Source: Promethearchaeota archaeon Loki_b31 (GTDB lineage: Archaea; Asgardarchaeota; Lokiarchaeia; Sigyniarchaeales; SOKP01). From it: DNA of 64,000 nucleotides. The position numbers and the translations under genes were made by a program. Position 1 is the first letter of the stretch. Every line of letters begins with the position of its first letter. This document shows, piece after piece, positions 1 to 9,421 of the stretch. The stretch lies in NCBI GenBank assembly GCA_005222975.1, contig NJBI01000002.1, positions 1 to 64,000 on the forward strand, in the 5' to 3' direction. The notes beneath the pieces are model-generated. The model ran no database searches, was not told where the DNA came from, and saw nothing but the letters and a program-made list of their open reading frames with translations.

Positions 1-277
1 TAGCTTTTTTAATTTCAGAAGGTTTAGCTGGCATTAAATAAAATAAGGATTTAACGAAGATAAATCTTTCTATTAAGCTCAAGGAGCCTATTTATTTTTG
101 TCGGGTGAGTGTTGTTTGACACTAAAGTTTTTTTTTGTCTTAATATCTCGATTTTTGATTTTTCCTAATTAAAGCTTTAAGATTATCCACTAGCTGAAGT
201 GGTAGTTAAAAAATAGGTTTCTAACTACTTTTATTTCTTTTTTATTCCTTTTTTTTAACTGCCAAGTTTCATATTTT

Positions 278-1468
278 TTACAATAAGTCTGAAGGCAAGG
301 TTTGTTCAATAAATAATCTACGAAAATGCTTCGGGGATGGTTGATTGCCAAATTTTTCAGTTATAAGCCGTTCTCCTTGGTATATTAGTACATAAGGAGC
401 CCATAAATCATCTGATATAAATTTTAATATTGCTTTAATTCCTGCATCAGGAATCACTTTAAAACTCTTTGCATATTTTATAAGTTTATCATCCGTCCAT
501 TTATGAATATATTTATTGTAAGCCATATTACTTTCAAATCTCCTGAATCCTCTTCTAAATTCGCTCTGTTCAGCTAAAGTCTCAATAGTATCTTCAATTT
601 TGGGATTGGGATGAAGTTCTTCTAATAAGATTCGTGCACTTTCAATAGGATTAAATAAAACACTTTCAGCTGTTACTCCAATCCCTTCTGACACTACCAT
701 CTCAGGTGTATAAATTAGTAGAATAGAGCTTTCAAAATAACCTTTAGCGCGATATAAAAGATTTTCTCGTACTATCCGTTCAGTATGATGTCCTGGATAC
801 CCCTCATGGCACATAATATGTAATAATTGGGTCCAGTAATAAACATTAGTAATATCAATCTCTATTCTTGAAGCATAATTTCCTAGATACCAACAATATA
901 ATGACCAACTTTGGTCTTCCACTTCAACTATTTCAACCTCTTCATTATCCGGTAGCAGATTAGGAAAAAGTTCTTTCGTTCGTGTTTGTGCTATGCGAAG
1001 CGCTTTCATAAACACGGATTTTAAACGATCTGCTGGAATAGTCCTTTGTATAGCATACCTTTTTATTCGTTCGGATAAAGTTCCTTTTCCCTTATACAAT
1101 TTATCTGCTTTTGATGCTAGATTATAAAAAAAGTTATCGTCGTATAATATCGGCTCAAAATCAAACAATTTCTCGACATGTTCTAAGTATGGAATTTTCT
1201 CGCCATTTAATGTTTTTAATGTGGTTTCAATAGCAGTAAGAGTTTTATCTAGGAATTTATAGCGCTTTTTTTCGAATCCTTGCTTTGGTAATTGAGCAAT
1301 GAGAGCTCTACAATCTTTTAGGAGTATTATAGGAGAACATTTTTCCTCCATATCCACCATTTTTTTTAATTTAGGGGGACCATAATAATGCTCAACATAG
1401 CCATCTATATGCTTGTTAGTCCTTAATCCTAAGCATAAATATTTTATGGCAAAATCATTTAACTCCAT
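278..1468 (-). CDS. DUF885-like zinc metallopeptidase
   Basis: Probable zinc-dependent peptidase or carboxypeptidase-like hydrolase of 396 residues. The sequence HEGYPGHH at about residues 221-228 matches the variant zinc-binding motif of the DUF885 family, and a downstream Glu in SEGIG (about 261) could be the third ligand. No signal peptide or membrane segment is visible, so a cytoplasmic location is inferred. DUF885 proteins are usually 500-600 residues, so this is a short member, mainly reduced in the N-terminal half. It is the last gene of the leftward run after scpB, with a 65-base gap, so co-transcription is uncertain. Substrate is unknown. The ATG start is the only reasonable one. Confidence 0.65.
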   Translation of the reverse strand: MELNDFAIKYLCLGLRTNKHIDGYVEHYYGPPKLKKMVDMEEKCSPIILLKDCRALIAQLPKQGFEKKRYKFLDKTLTAIETTLKTLNGEKIPYLEHVEKLFDFEPILYDDNFFYNLASKADKLYKGKGTLSERIKRYAIQRTIPADRLKSVFMKALRIAQTRTKELFPNLLPDNEEVEIVEVEDQSWSLYCWYLGNYASRIEIDITNVYYWTQLLHIMCHEGYPGHHTERIVRENLLYRAKGYFESSILLIYTPEMVVSEGIGVTAESVLFNPIESARILLEELHPNPKIEDTIETLAEQSEFRRGFRRFESNMAYNKYIHKWTDDKLIKYAKSFKVIPDAGIKAILKFISDDLWAPYVLIYQGERLITEKFGNQPSPKHFRRLFIEQTLPSDLL

Positions 1469-1533
1469 ATTAAACAGCCAGTTTTGCTATTTTCTTTCTA
1501 TCTCTTCAATTTTTCTTGATTAGCTTTAATTAG

Positions 1534-2382
1534 TTAATTAGTATTTTCTTCAAGACCTAATTGCGACACCATCATTCTTTTCAGCTCTTCTTTATTTTTA
1601 GGCAAACCAAACATATCTGCATACTTATCTGTTGTAGCCAATTCAGCTGACCTTCCTTTTTTTATTGCCGATATTAGATCGTTTTCTAAAAGGTATTTGA
1701 CGTGCTCGTAAGCCCCACTTCCTCTTAATTTAATAACAGTTGATTTTAAAATTGGCTGTTTCAGCGCTATAATCGTTAGTGTTCTTAAGTAACGCTCAGC
1801 AATAGCGCCTCCTTTGGCGAATTTAGATACTGTTTCGGTAAGTTCAGGTCTAAGCTGCATCTGGTATTTCTCTCCAATTTGAGCGACAATTAACGCGCCA
1901 GAACATTCTAAATAATCAAAAGCAACAACTCTTACTAATTCTTCAACTTCTTTTTTGGGAATTTCTAATTTAGTCGATAATTCTTCGACATCAAGGGGTC
2001 TACCTGCTGCGTAAAGGGCGCCTTCTATTAGATTTCTCCGTAGTTCTTTTAATTGTATTTTTAAATCTTCTTTCGTGATTTCTTGGGGAATTTGGGGTTC
2101 TTCACCGTCATTTCCTATAATTTCTATTTCCAGTTCACTTAATATTTCTTCTGAGTTTTCGGAACTTAATGTGTCTTCTTCAAATTCTTCTTTGGATTCT
2201 TTTTCAAGTTCTTCTTCGATATTCTCATCGGTATCAATAGTATCCTCTAATTCTTCCGGAATCTTTTCTACTTGAGAGATATCTTCTTCTATTTCACTTA
2301 TATGTATTTCTTCCTTCTCTTCAACTATTTCAGTTTCAATTTCAGGTAGTTTTTCCAGTTCTTTTTCCCTATTTTCGTTCAT
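1534..2382 (-). CDS. scpB: Segregation and condensation protein ScpB
   Basis: Winged-helix accessory subunit of the SMC-ScpAB chromosome-organising complex. Residues about 112-265 carry the tandem winged-helix ScpB core, recognisable from EGALYAAGRPLDVEEL, the RYLRTLTIIALKQPI helix and the GSGAYEHVKYLLENDLI segment. The first ~105 residues are an extremely acidic, low-complexity extension rich in Glu, absent from typical ScpB and probably disordered. A Shine-Dalgarno GGTGAT lies a few bases upstream of the ATG, giving a reference for how this organism marks starts. It sits 29 bases after scpA in an smc-scpA-scpB operon. Confidence 0.85.
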   Translation of the reverse strand: MNENREKELEKLPEIETEIVEEKEEIHISEIEEDISQVEKIPEELEDTIDTDENIEEELEKESKEEFEEDTLSSENSEEILSELEIEIIGNDGEEPQIPQEITKEDLKIQLKELRRNLIEGALYAAGRPLDVEELSTKLEIPKKEVEELVRVVAFDYLECSGALIVAQIGEKYQMQLRPELTETVSKFAKGGAIAERYLRTLTIIALKQPILKSTVIKLRGSGAYEHVKYLLENDLISAIKKGRSAELATTDKYADMFGLPKNKEELKRMMVSQLGLEENTN

Positions 2383-2411
2383 AATTTATCACCAAAATTA
2401 TTTTGTCAAAA

Positions 2412-3419
2412 TTATTTTTTTAAGTTAATCGAAATATTTTTAAAAACGTCTTCTTGTGATAACGTTAGCTTATTGCCCGTAGACAGGAACATAAGCGCCA
2501 AAAACATTCTTACAAAAGCAAACTTTTTACCAAGGTCGCTTTCTTCTTCAGTATTAATAATTTTTGCTATTTCAAAAAAAGTCGTTTCTTTACCGTCAAG
2601 TTGTATTTTCGATTTAATGCGGTTAAACCAAGAATTGTGCAGTTCTGCTACCGTTTGTTCTTTTCCACTAATATGTTTCAAAAGTTCTTTTGGTAATTGA
2701 GCTTTTGATTTCGTTTGAATTCTTTGTTGTTTTATTTCGTCCCTCCGCATTCTCCGCCGTTTTAATTTTTCTTTCTTTTGCATAGTTTCGATTATGGCAG
2801 ACCTCATCGCGTCAAATAATTCATCTTTAGTGGAGATCAGCATTTTTGGCTGGATGGGTTGCGGTAATGCCTTTGGAATTGTTCGAGAATGTTTTTCCCG
2901 GAATTTCTCTAATTCTTCTTTTTTTTGAATTTGTTCTTCTTCTCTTATAATACTCGAAATTTTATAATGATGAAGTACTGCTGATGTTTTGAGAGCAATA
3001 CCTGAAATCTTATAATTGATTAAATCTTCGTGTAGCATTTTATCGAAAAATTTATCTACCAACGATGCCAAATCATAGAACGCAACATTTGATTCTTTTG
3101 CGATTTCACTATCTAATAGCGAATTATAGGGGGGTTTTTGCCAAAATTTAAAATCAAATTTTTGTTTATGAATCAGTGCAGGATCTTCTTCTTCGCCAGC
3201 AATTAACTCTTCTTCAATTATTTCTTCCACATCTTCCTGTTCTTGAGTTCTATCTACAAATTCTGGATGAGAAGTTATCTCGCTTAAAAACTTTATAATA
3301 TCGTTCTTTTTGGACTTAGAAGGGATTTTAATCTTATTTTTGCTCGCAAATTCTCTTAATTGCTTAACACTCCATTCCGTGAAGGCGTACTTCTTTTCTA
3401 AGGCATTTTTTTCAGGAAT
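2412..3419 (-). CDS. scpA: Kleisin ScpA with N-terminal SAP-like motif, apparent AUU start
   Basis: Kleisin subunit that bridges SMC heads and binds ScpB. The kleisin N-domain helix is seen in DLASLVDKFFDKMLHEDL and ISGIALKTSAVLHHY, and the C-terminal winged helix ends in LSQEDVFKNISINL. A GTG at 3230 would give 272 residues, but the frame stays open upstream and encodes WSVKQLREFASKNKIKIPSK plus KKNDIIKFL, which resembles a SAP/HeH DNA-binding motif. No ATG, GTG or TTG occurs in this extension. ATT at 3419 (or 3422) follows an AGGTG sequence, so I place the start there (335 residues). The start lies 32 bases after the smc stop. Kleisin identity is fairly sure; the start codon is inference. 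Confidence 0.7.
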   Translation of the reverse strand: MPEKNALEKKYAFTEWSVKQLREFASKNKIKIPSKSKKNDIIKFLSEITSHPEFVDRTQEQEDVEEIIEEELIAGEEEDPALIHKQKFDFKFWQKPPYNSLLDSEIAKESNVAFYDLASLVDKFFDKMLHEDLINYKISGIALKTSAVLHHYKISSIIREEEQIQKKEELEKFREKHSRTIPKALPQPIQPKMLISTKDELFDAMRSAIIETMQKKEKLKRRRMRRDEIKQQRIQTKSKAQLPKELLKHISGKEQTVAELHNSWFNRIKSKIQLDGKETTFFEIAKIINTEEESDLGKKFAFVRMFLALMFLSTGNKLTLSQEDVFKNISINLKK

Positions 3420-3426
3420 AATATTA

Positions 3427-3431
3427 CACCT
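3427..3431 (-). promoter_or_regulatory. Shine-Dalgarno AGGTG preceding ATT codons of scpA
   Basis: AGGTG on the minus strand complements the archaeal 16S tail (AUCACCUCC). It lies 7 bases before the ATT at 3419 and 4 before the ATT at 3422, with no ATG, GTG or TTG in the frame between here and 3230. It supports a non-AUG start for the SAP-containing ScpA. Confidence 0.45.
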
Positions 3432-3451
3432 AAAACTTTTGATTGTTAATT

Positions 3452-6400
3452 TTAATTTTCTTCTACATTTGTGGGCACATCTGGAAGTTCAAGTAACCTC
3501 TTGGCTTCTTCTTCCAAGTCTACGCTAAAGATATCGGTTATTCCACTTTGTGGCATGGAAACGCCATAAATTCGATCAGCATTTACAATATTTTCCTCTC
3601 TATGACTGATTACCATAAATTGTGCTTGTCTCGCAAATTCCTTTATAACCACACTGACTCTATGCACATTTGGGCCGTCTAAAGCGGCGTCAATCTCATC
3701 CATGATGTAAAATGGAGCAGGATAAAATTCTTGAACGGCAAATATAAAGGATAACGCAACCAAAGTTTTTTCACCCCCACTAAGGATCTGCAAACTAGAG
3801 ATACGTTTTCCACGAGGTCGAGCTTCAATAGTAACACCTCCCTCAAACGGTTTATCTGGCCGATCAAGAATCATTTTAGCTGATCCCCCAGGCGAAAGTT
3901 TCTGGAAAATGCGTGAAAACTCTCGGTTTATCTCGTGGTATGCTTTCATGAAGGTTCTAGTCTTCTCCAATTCAATCTTATCAATTGCATCAAGTATAGC
4001 TTTCCTCTCGCGTTGAATCGTCTGTCGCCTCATATCAATTTCGTCGAATCGCTCTTTTACAGTATCATATTGAGTAATTGCCTTTAAATTAACGGGTTCT
4101 ATTGCTTTTTTCTTGCTATTGGTAGTTGAAATATCCGATTGCAAACCAGCTTCAGATAAGTCGTCAGTAACTGGGGGTAATGAGCCATAATCTTTAGATC
4201 GTTGATATAACATTTCAATTTGATCCGTGGTGATAATTTTTTTAGATTCGTAATTATTCAATTTAGAACGTTCCATAGAGTGGTCTGATTTAAGTTCATT
4301 CAATTGATTATGATAATTTTTTTGTTTTTTCCAAGATATATCCTTTCCTTGAATTTCTTTGTTTATCTCTTCTTGCTTGAGGCTCTTTTTATCGTTTTCC
4401 TGGTTTAGGTCGTCTTTAACATTTTCAATATCTTTTAATATAGAATCAACTTGTTTTTCGGCATCTTTAATATCTTCGTGTAAGGATATGATTTTTTGTT
4501 CTCTTTCCTTATTTTTGTTTAATTCGTTTAATTTAGCTTGAGATTTGTGAAGATCTTTGTTATATTTATTTAATTTTTTTTGAGCTCTCTTTTGGGCGTC
4601 TAACTCTTTGTTTTTATCCTCATGCATTGAATTTATTATTTGTTGTACCTCGTCAACTTTCTTTTGTACTCCATCTACCTGAGAGTTAAGCCCTTCTGTC
4701 TCTTGATTACAAATTGTAATTCTTTTGCTTGCTTCAACATTTTCCTTGGATAATTCTTCAATTGAATTTATAATCATCATTACATTTTCAAGACCCCTTA
4801 ACTTATCCATGGTCGTTTCTAAATTCTTGTTCTGTTCATCAATTTGTGTTCTTAACTTTTCAGTACTTTCCCAAAAGTTGTCTTTTTCAGAAAGACGGGC
4901 TTTTATTTTTGAAATTATTGCATCTTGCTCTAGCTTAAGATTCTTTATATTTTCTTCAGTATTGATTATAACATTTTTCTTCTCTTCTATATTACTATTT
5001 AATTCTTTTATATTACTTTCAATTTCAATAATATTGTCGTAAAACGATTGAATACCTTGTAGTTCTTGTAGTTTCTTTTGCAGCCCACCTAATTCTATTT
5101 GTTTGCCTTCAATATTTTTTTTAATTATCGAAATATCGTCCCAATACATGTTTTTTAACTGCTTTAAATTTTTAATCTCAGCCTCAAAATTTTCTTTTTG
5201 CTTCTCTTCTATTACCAAGTTCCTCTGCTCAATTTCATCCCCAGATTTCTTAATTTTTTCATTAATTTCGCTAATTCTTTTATTAACATCTTCTAGTCTT
5301 TTATTACAAGCAGTAAGATCTACTGAATCGTGGTTGTTTTGAGTGCTAATCACGCTTAATTTTTTGTCAATAGTATTTAAGTCGTTATTTTGAGAATGAA
5401 AATTTTCAGTGATTTCTTCGAGTTGTTTATATAAATCTTGGCTTTTCGACATAGTTAACTTTCTTAACGAAAGATATACATTTTCAAGGATCTCCATTAA
5501 ATCTTGTACAAAGCTATCAAAGGTTGAGGTAGATTCTTGTATCTCCACATCTGCTGATTCTTTTACCTTATCTATTAATTGATCTATGGTAGAATCAATG
5601 TTATCAGTAAAGAGTGCTAAAGTTTGAAGGATAGATTTAAGAGTTTCAGACATTTCAGAAGCATCAGATCTTTCTTCAGCTTCAGAGCTAACTCCTTCAA
5701 TAGTTTTCATAATGTCAACTATGTCTAAAACAAATTGTTTAAAATTCGTTCCACTGGTTTCGATAGCTTCTGCGTTTGATTGTTGAATGTTACCCTTTAT
5801 TGATTCAACGGATATATTGATGTTTTGAGTTAACATATTTAAAATCTGAAGGATTCCTGTAATATCTTCTGTGTTTCTTTCGTATTCTTCTTCTGTACTT
5901 TCAATCTTCACCAATAAACTATCTTTTTCGGTTGAAAGTTCCCCCAGGCGTCTTTGAATATTTTCTTTTTTCTTATTCAAATTTTGTGATTCTTTGTCTG
6001 TTTTAGTAAGGTTACCGCTTAAAGTAAACGATTTTAAATCCAATTCACGCTTTTCGCGTTCAAGATTTGTAAGTTCTTTTTTAATTAATTTTAATCTAGT
6101 ATTGATATTTTCAATCCTAGATTTGTTATCATAGATTTCATTTACGATAGAATCTTGTTTCATTAACAATAATTCTAAATTTTGTTCATTTTTTCTATAA
6201 GTAGAATCTTCTTCTTTAGTTTGTCTTCTAAACTCGTTAATATCTTTAAGCAAAGTATCTCTTTTTTTCAACAATTCTTTTAAAACTTCTTCTGTATCTT
6301 TTCCTTTATTAAGGTCTTTAATTTTATTTTCAGTAGCAACTTTTCTCAATTTTAATTTCTCAATACGGTCACTATTCATTTTAATTTCCGTATTCAATGA

Positions 6401-7909
6401 GGATAGCATAGAGTTGAAATCGGCTATTTTCGAATTTAATTGGCTCTTTTCATCTCGTAATTCATTTATATCTTTTTCTAATTCTTTCTGGTTATCGTTT
6501 TCCTTAGAAATTTTTACATTTAAGTTAACTACTTCTTTTCTTATAATTTCCGCTTCCTTTTTTGTGTTTTTTATCGCTTCCTCTACACTCTCAGAATCTC
6601 CTTTCAATTTATTAAGTTCTGCTTTCAACTTTATTTTCTTCTCTTCATTTTTTTTAATGTTTTCTTTTAGAAACTTTAATTTGGCTTTAGTTGAGGAAAT
6701 GCTCTGCTTAATCGTTGAAATTTCTCGATTAAGTGTAGATTTTGTGTTGTTATTATTTTTGATTTTAGTATCAATTTCTGCTTGTTTTTGTTGTTTACTT
6801 TCGATTTCGTCTTTAGCCTCTTCAATCAAGTTATCTGTTTCCTTTATTACCTTTGATTCTGACTCTATTAAAGAATCGTAAGTCTGACCCTCTTCAAGTT
6901 CCATTTGTAAATTTTCTAACGTTTTTATCTCTTGAGTTAGTTTTTCTATTGATTTTTTAAAATTTTTTAAAGAAGTTTGATTCGAAGATTGTTGGGTTTT
7001 TAATAGAGTAATATTTTCGGTAATGACTTCTCTTTCATTTTCTTTCTCAGATATAGTTTTTTGTATGTTTTCCATAACTAGGGTTTCTTGTTGTAGCAAC
7101 TCTTCTTGTCTTGTTAATTTTTCCTGCAATTCTTCAATAATAGAATTAGATTCCTCTATTTTAACCTCCAATTCGTCCTCTTCTTTCCTCAATTTTGAAA
7201 TCTTTAAAGCGATCAATTGAGCATTGTAATACGAAACCTTTTCATCTAGTTCCTTCCAAGCTAAAGCATCGTTTTTTTCTTTTTCAACCTTTTTAAGTTG
7301 AGAAGACACTTCTTTAAAAATTGCTTCAAATTGTCCTAAATCGCGCTCGGCTTTTTCTAACTCTTTCATCGTTGCGTCCTTCATTTCGTCGTACTTTTGA
7401 AGGCCAATTAGATTTTCAATGAATAGTCTACGACCCTCTTCGTTCATATGAGTCAATTCCACGATTTTTCCTTGCAAAACAAATTGGTTGCTGCCATCAG
7501 GATCTACATTAGCTACAGCTAAAGCGTTAAGAATTTGTTGACGGGTAGCTTTTTTCCCATTCATTTTATAGCCGCCACCACCCCCTCTTTGTATAGTTCG
7601 ACTAATTTCAAAAGTATTAGTTCCGCCTGGAAATATTTTTTCGGAATTATCAAAATATAGAGACACTGTGGCTCTATTTGAAGGGTTTTTACCTCGAGAA
7701 CCAGCAAAAATTAAATCTTCAAGACTTTTAGCTCTCATAGTTTTCTTGCTTAATCTACCTAAAGCAAAAGTTAATGCATCAATAATATTGGATTTACCGG
7801 CCCCATTAGGCCCTACGATGCATGTAAAACCTGAAGAGAGCCTTATAGTTACCGTACGATCTCCGAAGGATTTAAATCCTGTCATCGAAATTTTTTTAAT
7901 ATAGGTCAA
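3452..7909 (-). CDS. smc: SMC chromosome-segregation ATPase with atypical centre
   Basis: Structural maintenance of chromosomes ATPase, 1485 residues against about 1150-1200 for usual prokaryotic SMC. The N-terminal head has Walker A GPNGAGKSN (about 33-41); the C-terminal head has the ABC signature LSGGEKT and Walker B FYIMDEIDAALD. Between them lie two coiled-coil arms of roughly equal length, about 170-680 and 820-1330. The centre lacks the glycine-rich hinge (GVxGxVxDL-type); instead about residues 681-739 and 753-812 look like two copies of one helical unit (ILQILNMLTQNI versus ILQTLALFTDNI). No CxxC zinc hook is present, so it is not Rad50. The start is TTG at 7909; scpA and scpB follow downstream. 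Confidence 0.9.
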   Translation of the reverse strand: MTYIKKISMTGFKSFGDRTVTIRLSSGFTCIVGPNGAGKSNIIDALTFALGRLSKKTMRAKSLEDLIFAGSRGKNPSNRATVSLYFDNSEKIFPGGTNTFEISRTIQRGGGGGYKMNGKKATRQQILNALAVANVDPDGSNQFVLQGKIVELTHMNEEGRRLFIENLIGLQKYDEMKDATMKELEKAERDLGQFEAIFKEVSSQLKKVEKEKNDALAWKELDEKVSYYNAQLIALKISKLRKEEDELEVKIEESNSIIEELQEKLTRQEELLQQETLVMENIQKTISEKENEREVITENITLLKTQQSSNQTSLKNFKKSIEKLTQEIKTLENLQMELEEGQTYDSLIESESKVIKETDNLIEEAKDEIESKQQKQAEIDTKIKNNNNTKSTLNREISTIKQSISSTKAKLKFLKENIKKNEEKKIKLKAELNKLKGDSESVEEAIKNTKKEAEIIRKEVVNLNVKISKENDNQKELEKDINELRDEKSQLNSKIADFNSMLSSLNTEIKMNSDRIEKLKLRKVATENKIKDLNKGKDTEEVLKELLKKRDTLLKDINEFRRQTKEEDSTYRKNEQNLELLLMKQDSIVNEIYDNKSRIENINTRLKLIKKELTNLEREKRELDLKSFTLSGNLTKTDKESQNLNKKKENIQRRLGELSTEKDSLLVKIESTEEEYERNTEDITGILQILNMLTQNINISVESIKGNIQQSNAEAIETSGTNFKQFVLDIVDIMKTIEGVSSEAEERSDASEMSETLKSILQTLALFTDNIDSTIDQLIDKVKESADVEIQESTSTFDSFVQDLMEILENVYLSLRKLTMSKSQDLYKQLEEITENFHSQNNDLNTIDKKLSVISTQNNHDSVDLTACNKRLEDVNKRISEINEKIKKSGDEIEQRNLVIEEKQKENFEAEIKNLKQLKNMYWDDISIIKKNIEGKQIELGGLQKKLQELQGIQSFYDNIIEIESNIKELNSNIEEKKNVIINTEENIKNLKLEQDAIISKIKARLSEKDNFWESTEKLRTQIDEQNKNLETTMDKLRGLENVMMIINSIEELSKENVEASKRITICNQETEGLNSQVDGVQKKVDEVQQIINSMHEDKNKELDAQKRAQKKLNKYNKDLHKSQAKLNELNKNKEREQKIISLHEDIKDAEKQVDSILKDIENVKDDLNQENDKKSLKQEEINKEIQGKDISWKKQKNYHNQLNELKSDHSMERSKLNNYESKKIITTDQIEMLYQRSKDYGSLPPVTDDLSEAGLQSDISTTNSKKKAIEPVNLKAITQYDTVKERFDEIDMRRQTIQRERKAILDAIDKIELEKTRTFMKAYHEINREFSRIFQKLSPGGSAKMILDRPDKPFEGGVTIEARPRGKRISSLQILSGGEKTLVALSFIFAVQEFYPAPFYIMDEIDAALDGPNVHRVSVVIKEFARQAQFMVISHREENIVNADRIYGVSMPQSGITDIFSVDLEEEAKRLLELPDVPTNVEEN

Positions 7910-8059
7910 ATTAAAACTGCCATTTCTTTATATTTTTTTTAAAATTAAAGAATACATTCGTATATTTATATACTAATACTCAGTATTTAAAAAAATAAGG
8001 TTGTGGTTTTTTATTTTGCTACATTTTTGAAAAATCTAGAGTTAAGAGCATAATTGATA

Positions 8060-9259
8060 TTAAAAAAGAAAATTGTGTTTATTAAAAATTGCGTCTAAAA
8101 TGCTTTTTAATTGCCGTGGATTTATCACCATGAAATAAAAATTGTAGTTTAATATGTTATCGGAAAAATTTCTATAATCGTTTAGGTTATTTTTTTTAGA
8201 GGCGTTTAAAATTCCAATGTTTCTAAGTGTCGTAATCAAATTTTTAAATTCTTCCATATCTTTTTCGTAATCAATTGATTCACACGAAACAAGATAAAGA
8301 TCTTTTAATTCCTTTATAGTTATGTAAAGATTTGAGTTTTTTAAGAAATGGTTCGATAAATTGTCTAAAAAGATTATTGTTAATAATTCTGCTTCAGAAA
8401 TATAAGAAAGCATGCTAAACTCGTCTGTAGCTTGAAGCGAAACGAACTGATTTCGAAGGATTTCAGAGATTTCTAGATTGTTTAAACTACCTTGCTGATT
8501 TAATACGGGATAAACCTCCCGTAATATTTCGATCCCTTTTCCTGGAACTGGCACATAATGCTCGAAAATTAAATCGGTTATAAATTCTACTAATTCTTTG
8601 TCAACTTCATGTAAAAAAGTTAAGGAGACTCTTTGTTTTAGAATGTCGAAAAGTTCCTTATATGAAAAATAATTTAATTTCTTCTTTAAGTCAAATTCAC
8701 TTATGAGATCTAATGTTGAGGGTTTTAAAGCCTGATTTACGGTAGCTAGAAAGCTAACGCTCGTATCTTTACCGTATTGTAAGAATTTTTTGAAGATTTC
8801 TGGCTCCAAATGCTCGATATTGTTAAAAATGAATACAAGGTTGTGATCAACTTTTCTACACGTTAGTTTAAATAGATTCCATAAATTTGATATATTCGAA
8901 TTTATAATGCTTTTAAAATTAAAATTAGTATTTTGATTTTGACCAATTTTAGTTAGTAAAGAAATAATAATTTCCTCTAGATTTTTTTCCCTACAATCAA
9001 CTTGGATGTTTAAAAATTCGGTGTTCAAGTTTGATAAATCTCTAATAACTTTATTTATAATAACTTGCTTTCCAATTCCTTGGATTCCTTGATATATGAT
9101 AGATAAACTAAAATCATCTGAAAATGAATCTTTTAGAATTGAAAATAGAGATTTCTCTTCTCTATTGCGATACAATATTTTGGGTGGGACATATTGTGCG
9201 TCAAATAAAGCTCGAGGACCTACATAACTACTATTATTAACCTTTGGTGTTGATATCAT
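8060..9259 (-). CDS. Orc1/Cdc6-like AAA+ protein with degenerate ATPase motifs
   Basis: Resembles archaeal Orc1/Cdc6 replication initiators: N-terminal PPKILYRNREEKSLFSIL precedes the ATPase core, as in PxxLxxRExE of the family, and the C-terminal ~100 residues look like a winged helix. Walker A is QGIQGIGKQ (about 57-65), with Gln where Thr/Ser is normal, and Walker B is LVFIFNNIEHL with Asn-Asn in place of Asp-Glu. It is therefore probably a weak or non-hydrolysing paralogue. It lies 150 bases upstream of smc on the same strand. No Shine-Dalgarno is visible before the ATG, consistent with a leaderless message. A general STAND/AAA ATPase is the alternative. Confidence 0.6.
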   Translation of the reverse strand: MISTPKVNNSSYVGPRALFDAQYVPPKILYRNREEKSLFSILKDSFSDDFSLSIIYQGIQGIGKQVIINKVIRDLSNLNTEFLNIQVDCREKNLEEIIISLLTKIGQNQNTNFNFKSIINSNISNLWNLFKLTCRKVDHNLVFIFNNIEHLEPEIFKKFLQYGKDTSVSFLATVNQALKPSTLDLISEFDLKKKLNYFSYKELFDILKQRVSLTFLHEVDKELVEFITDLIFEHYVPVPGKGIEILREVYPVLNQQGSLNNLEISEILRNQFVSLQATDEFSMLSYISEAELLTIIFLDNLSNHFLKNSNLYITIKELKDLYLVSCESIDYEKDMEEFKNLITTLRNIGILNASKKNNLNDYRNFSDNILNYNFYFMVINPRQLKSILDAIFNKHNFLF

Positions 9260-9304
9260 TTTTTTTTTTATTTTTTATTATTATTTTAAATTTTCATATA
9301 TAAA

Positions 9305-9331
9305 CCCCTCGGGGGGATAGGTCATTGGAAC
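9305..9331. other. GC-rich dyad and degenerate origin-box-like sequence upstream of the Cdc6-like gene
   Basis: In otherwise very A+T-rich DNA, CCCCTCGGGGGG (9305-9316) forms a short GC dyad. It is followed by CATTGGAACTAAAAG from 9323, which loosely resembles the archaeal origin recognition box core CAGTGGAAAC plus A-rich tail. Only one copy is seen and the G-string is misplaced, so origin function is speculative. It could be an operator for the Cdc6-like gene, which starts about 45 bases away. Confidence 0.25.
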
Positions 9332-9421
9332 TAAAAGTTTTTTAAAAATTAAAATATAAAACCAGTTATCCAATTAGAAAAAAAATTAGAACCCAAATTT
9401 AAAAATTTGATTCTTAATTTC

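Noticed and set aside
1-34. Possible start of a leftward gene (MPAKPSEIKK) at the window edge
   Set aside because: Only 11 codons, without a Shine-Dalgarno; cannot be judged without the preceding sequence.
6414-6881. Long open frames antisense to the SMC coiled coil and other genes
   Set aside because: Composition is low-complexity Ser/Phe/Leu, expected from the complement of Lys/Glu-rich coiled-coil codons; no starts or domains.
3452-7909. Rad50 as an alternative identity for the long coiled-coil ATPase
   Set aside because: No CxxC zinc hook at the centre, SMC-type head motifs, and scpA and scpB follow directly.
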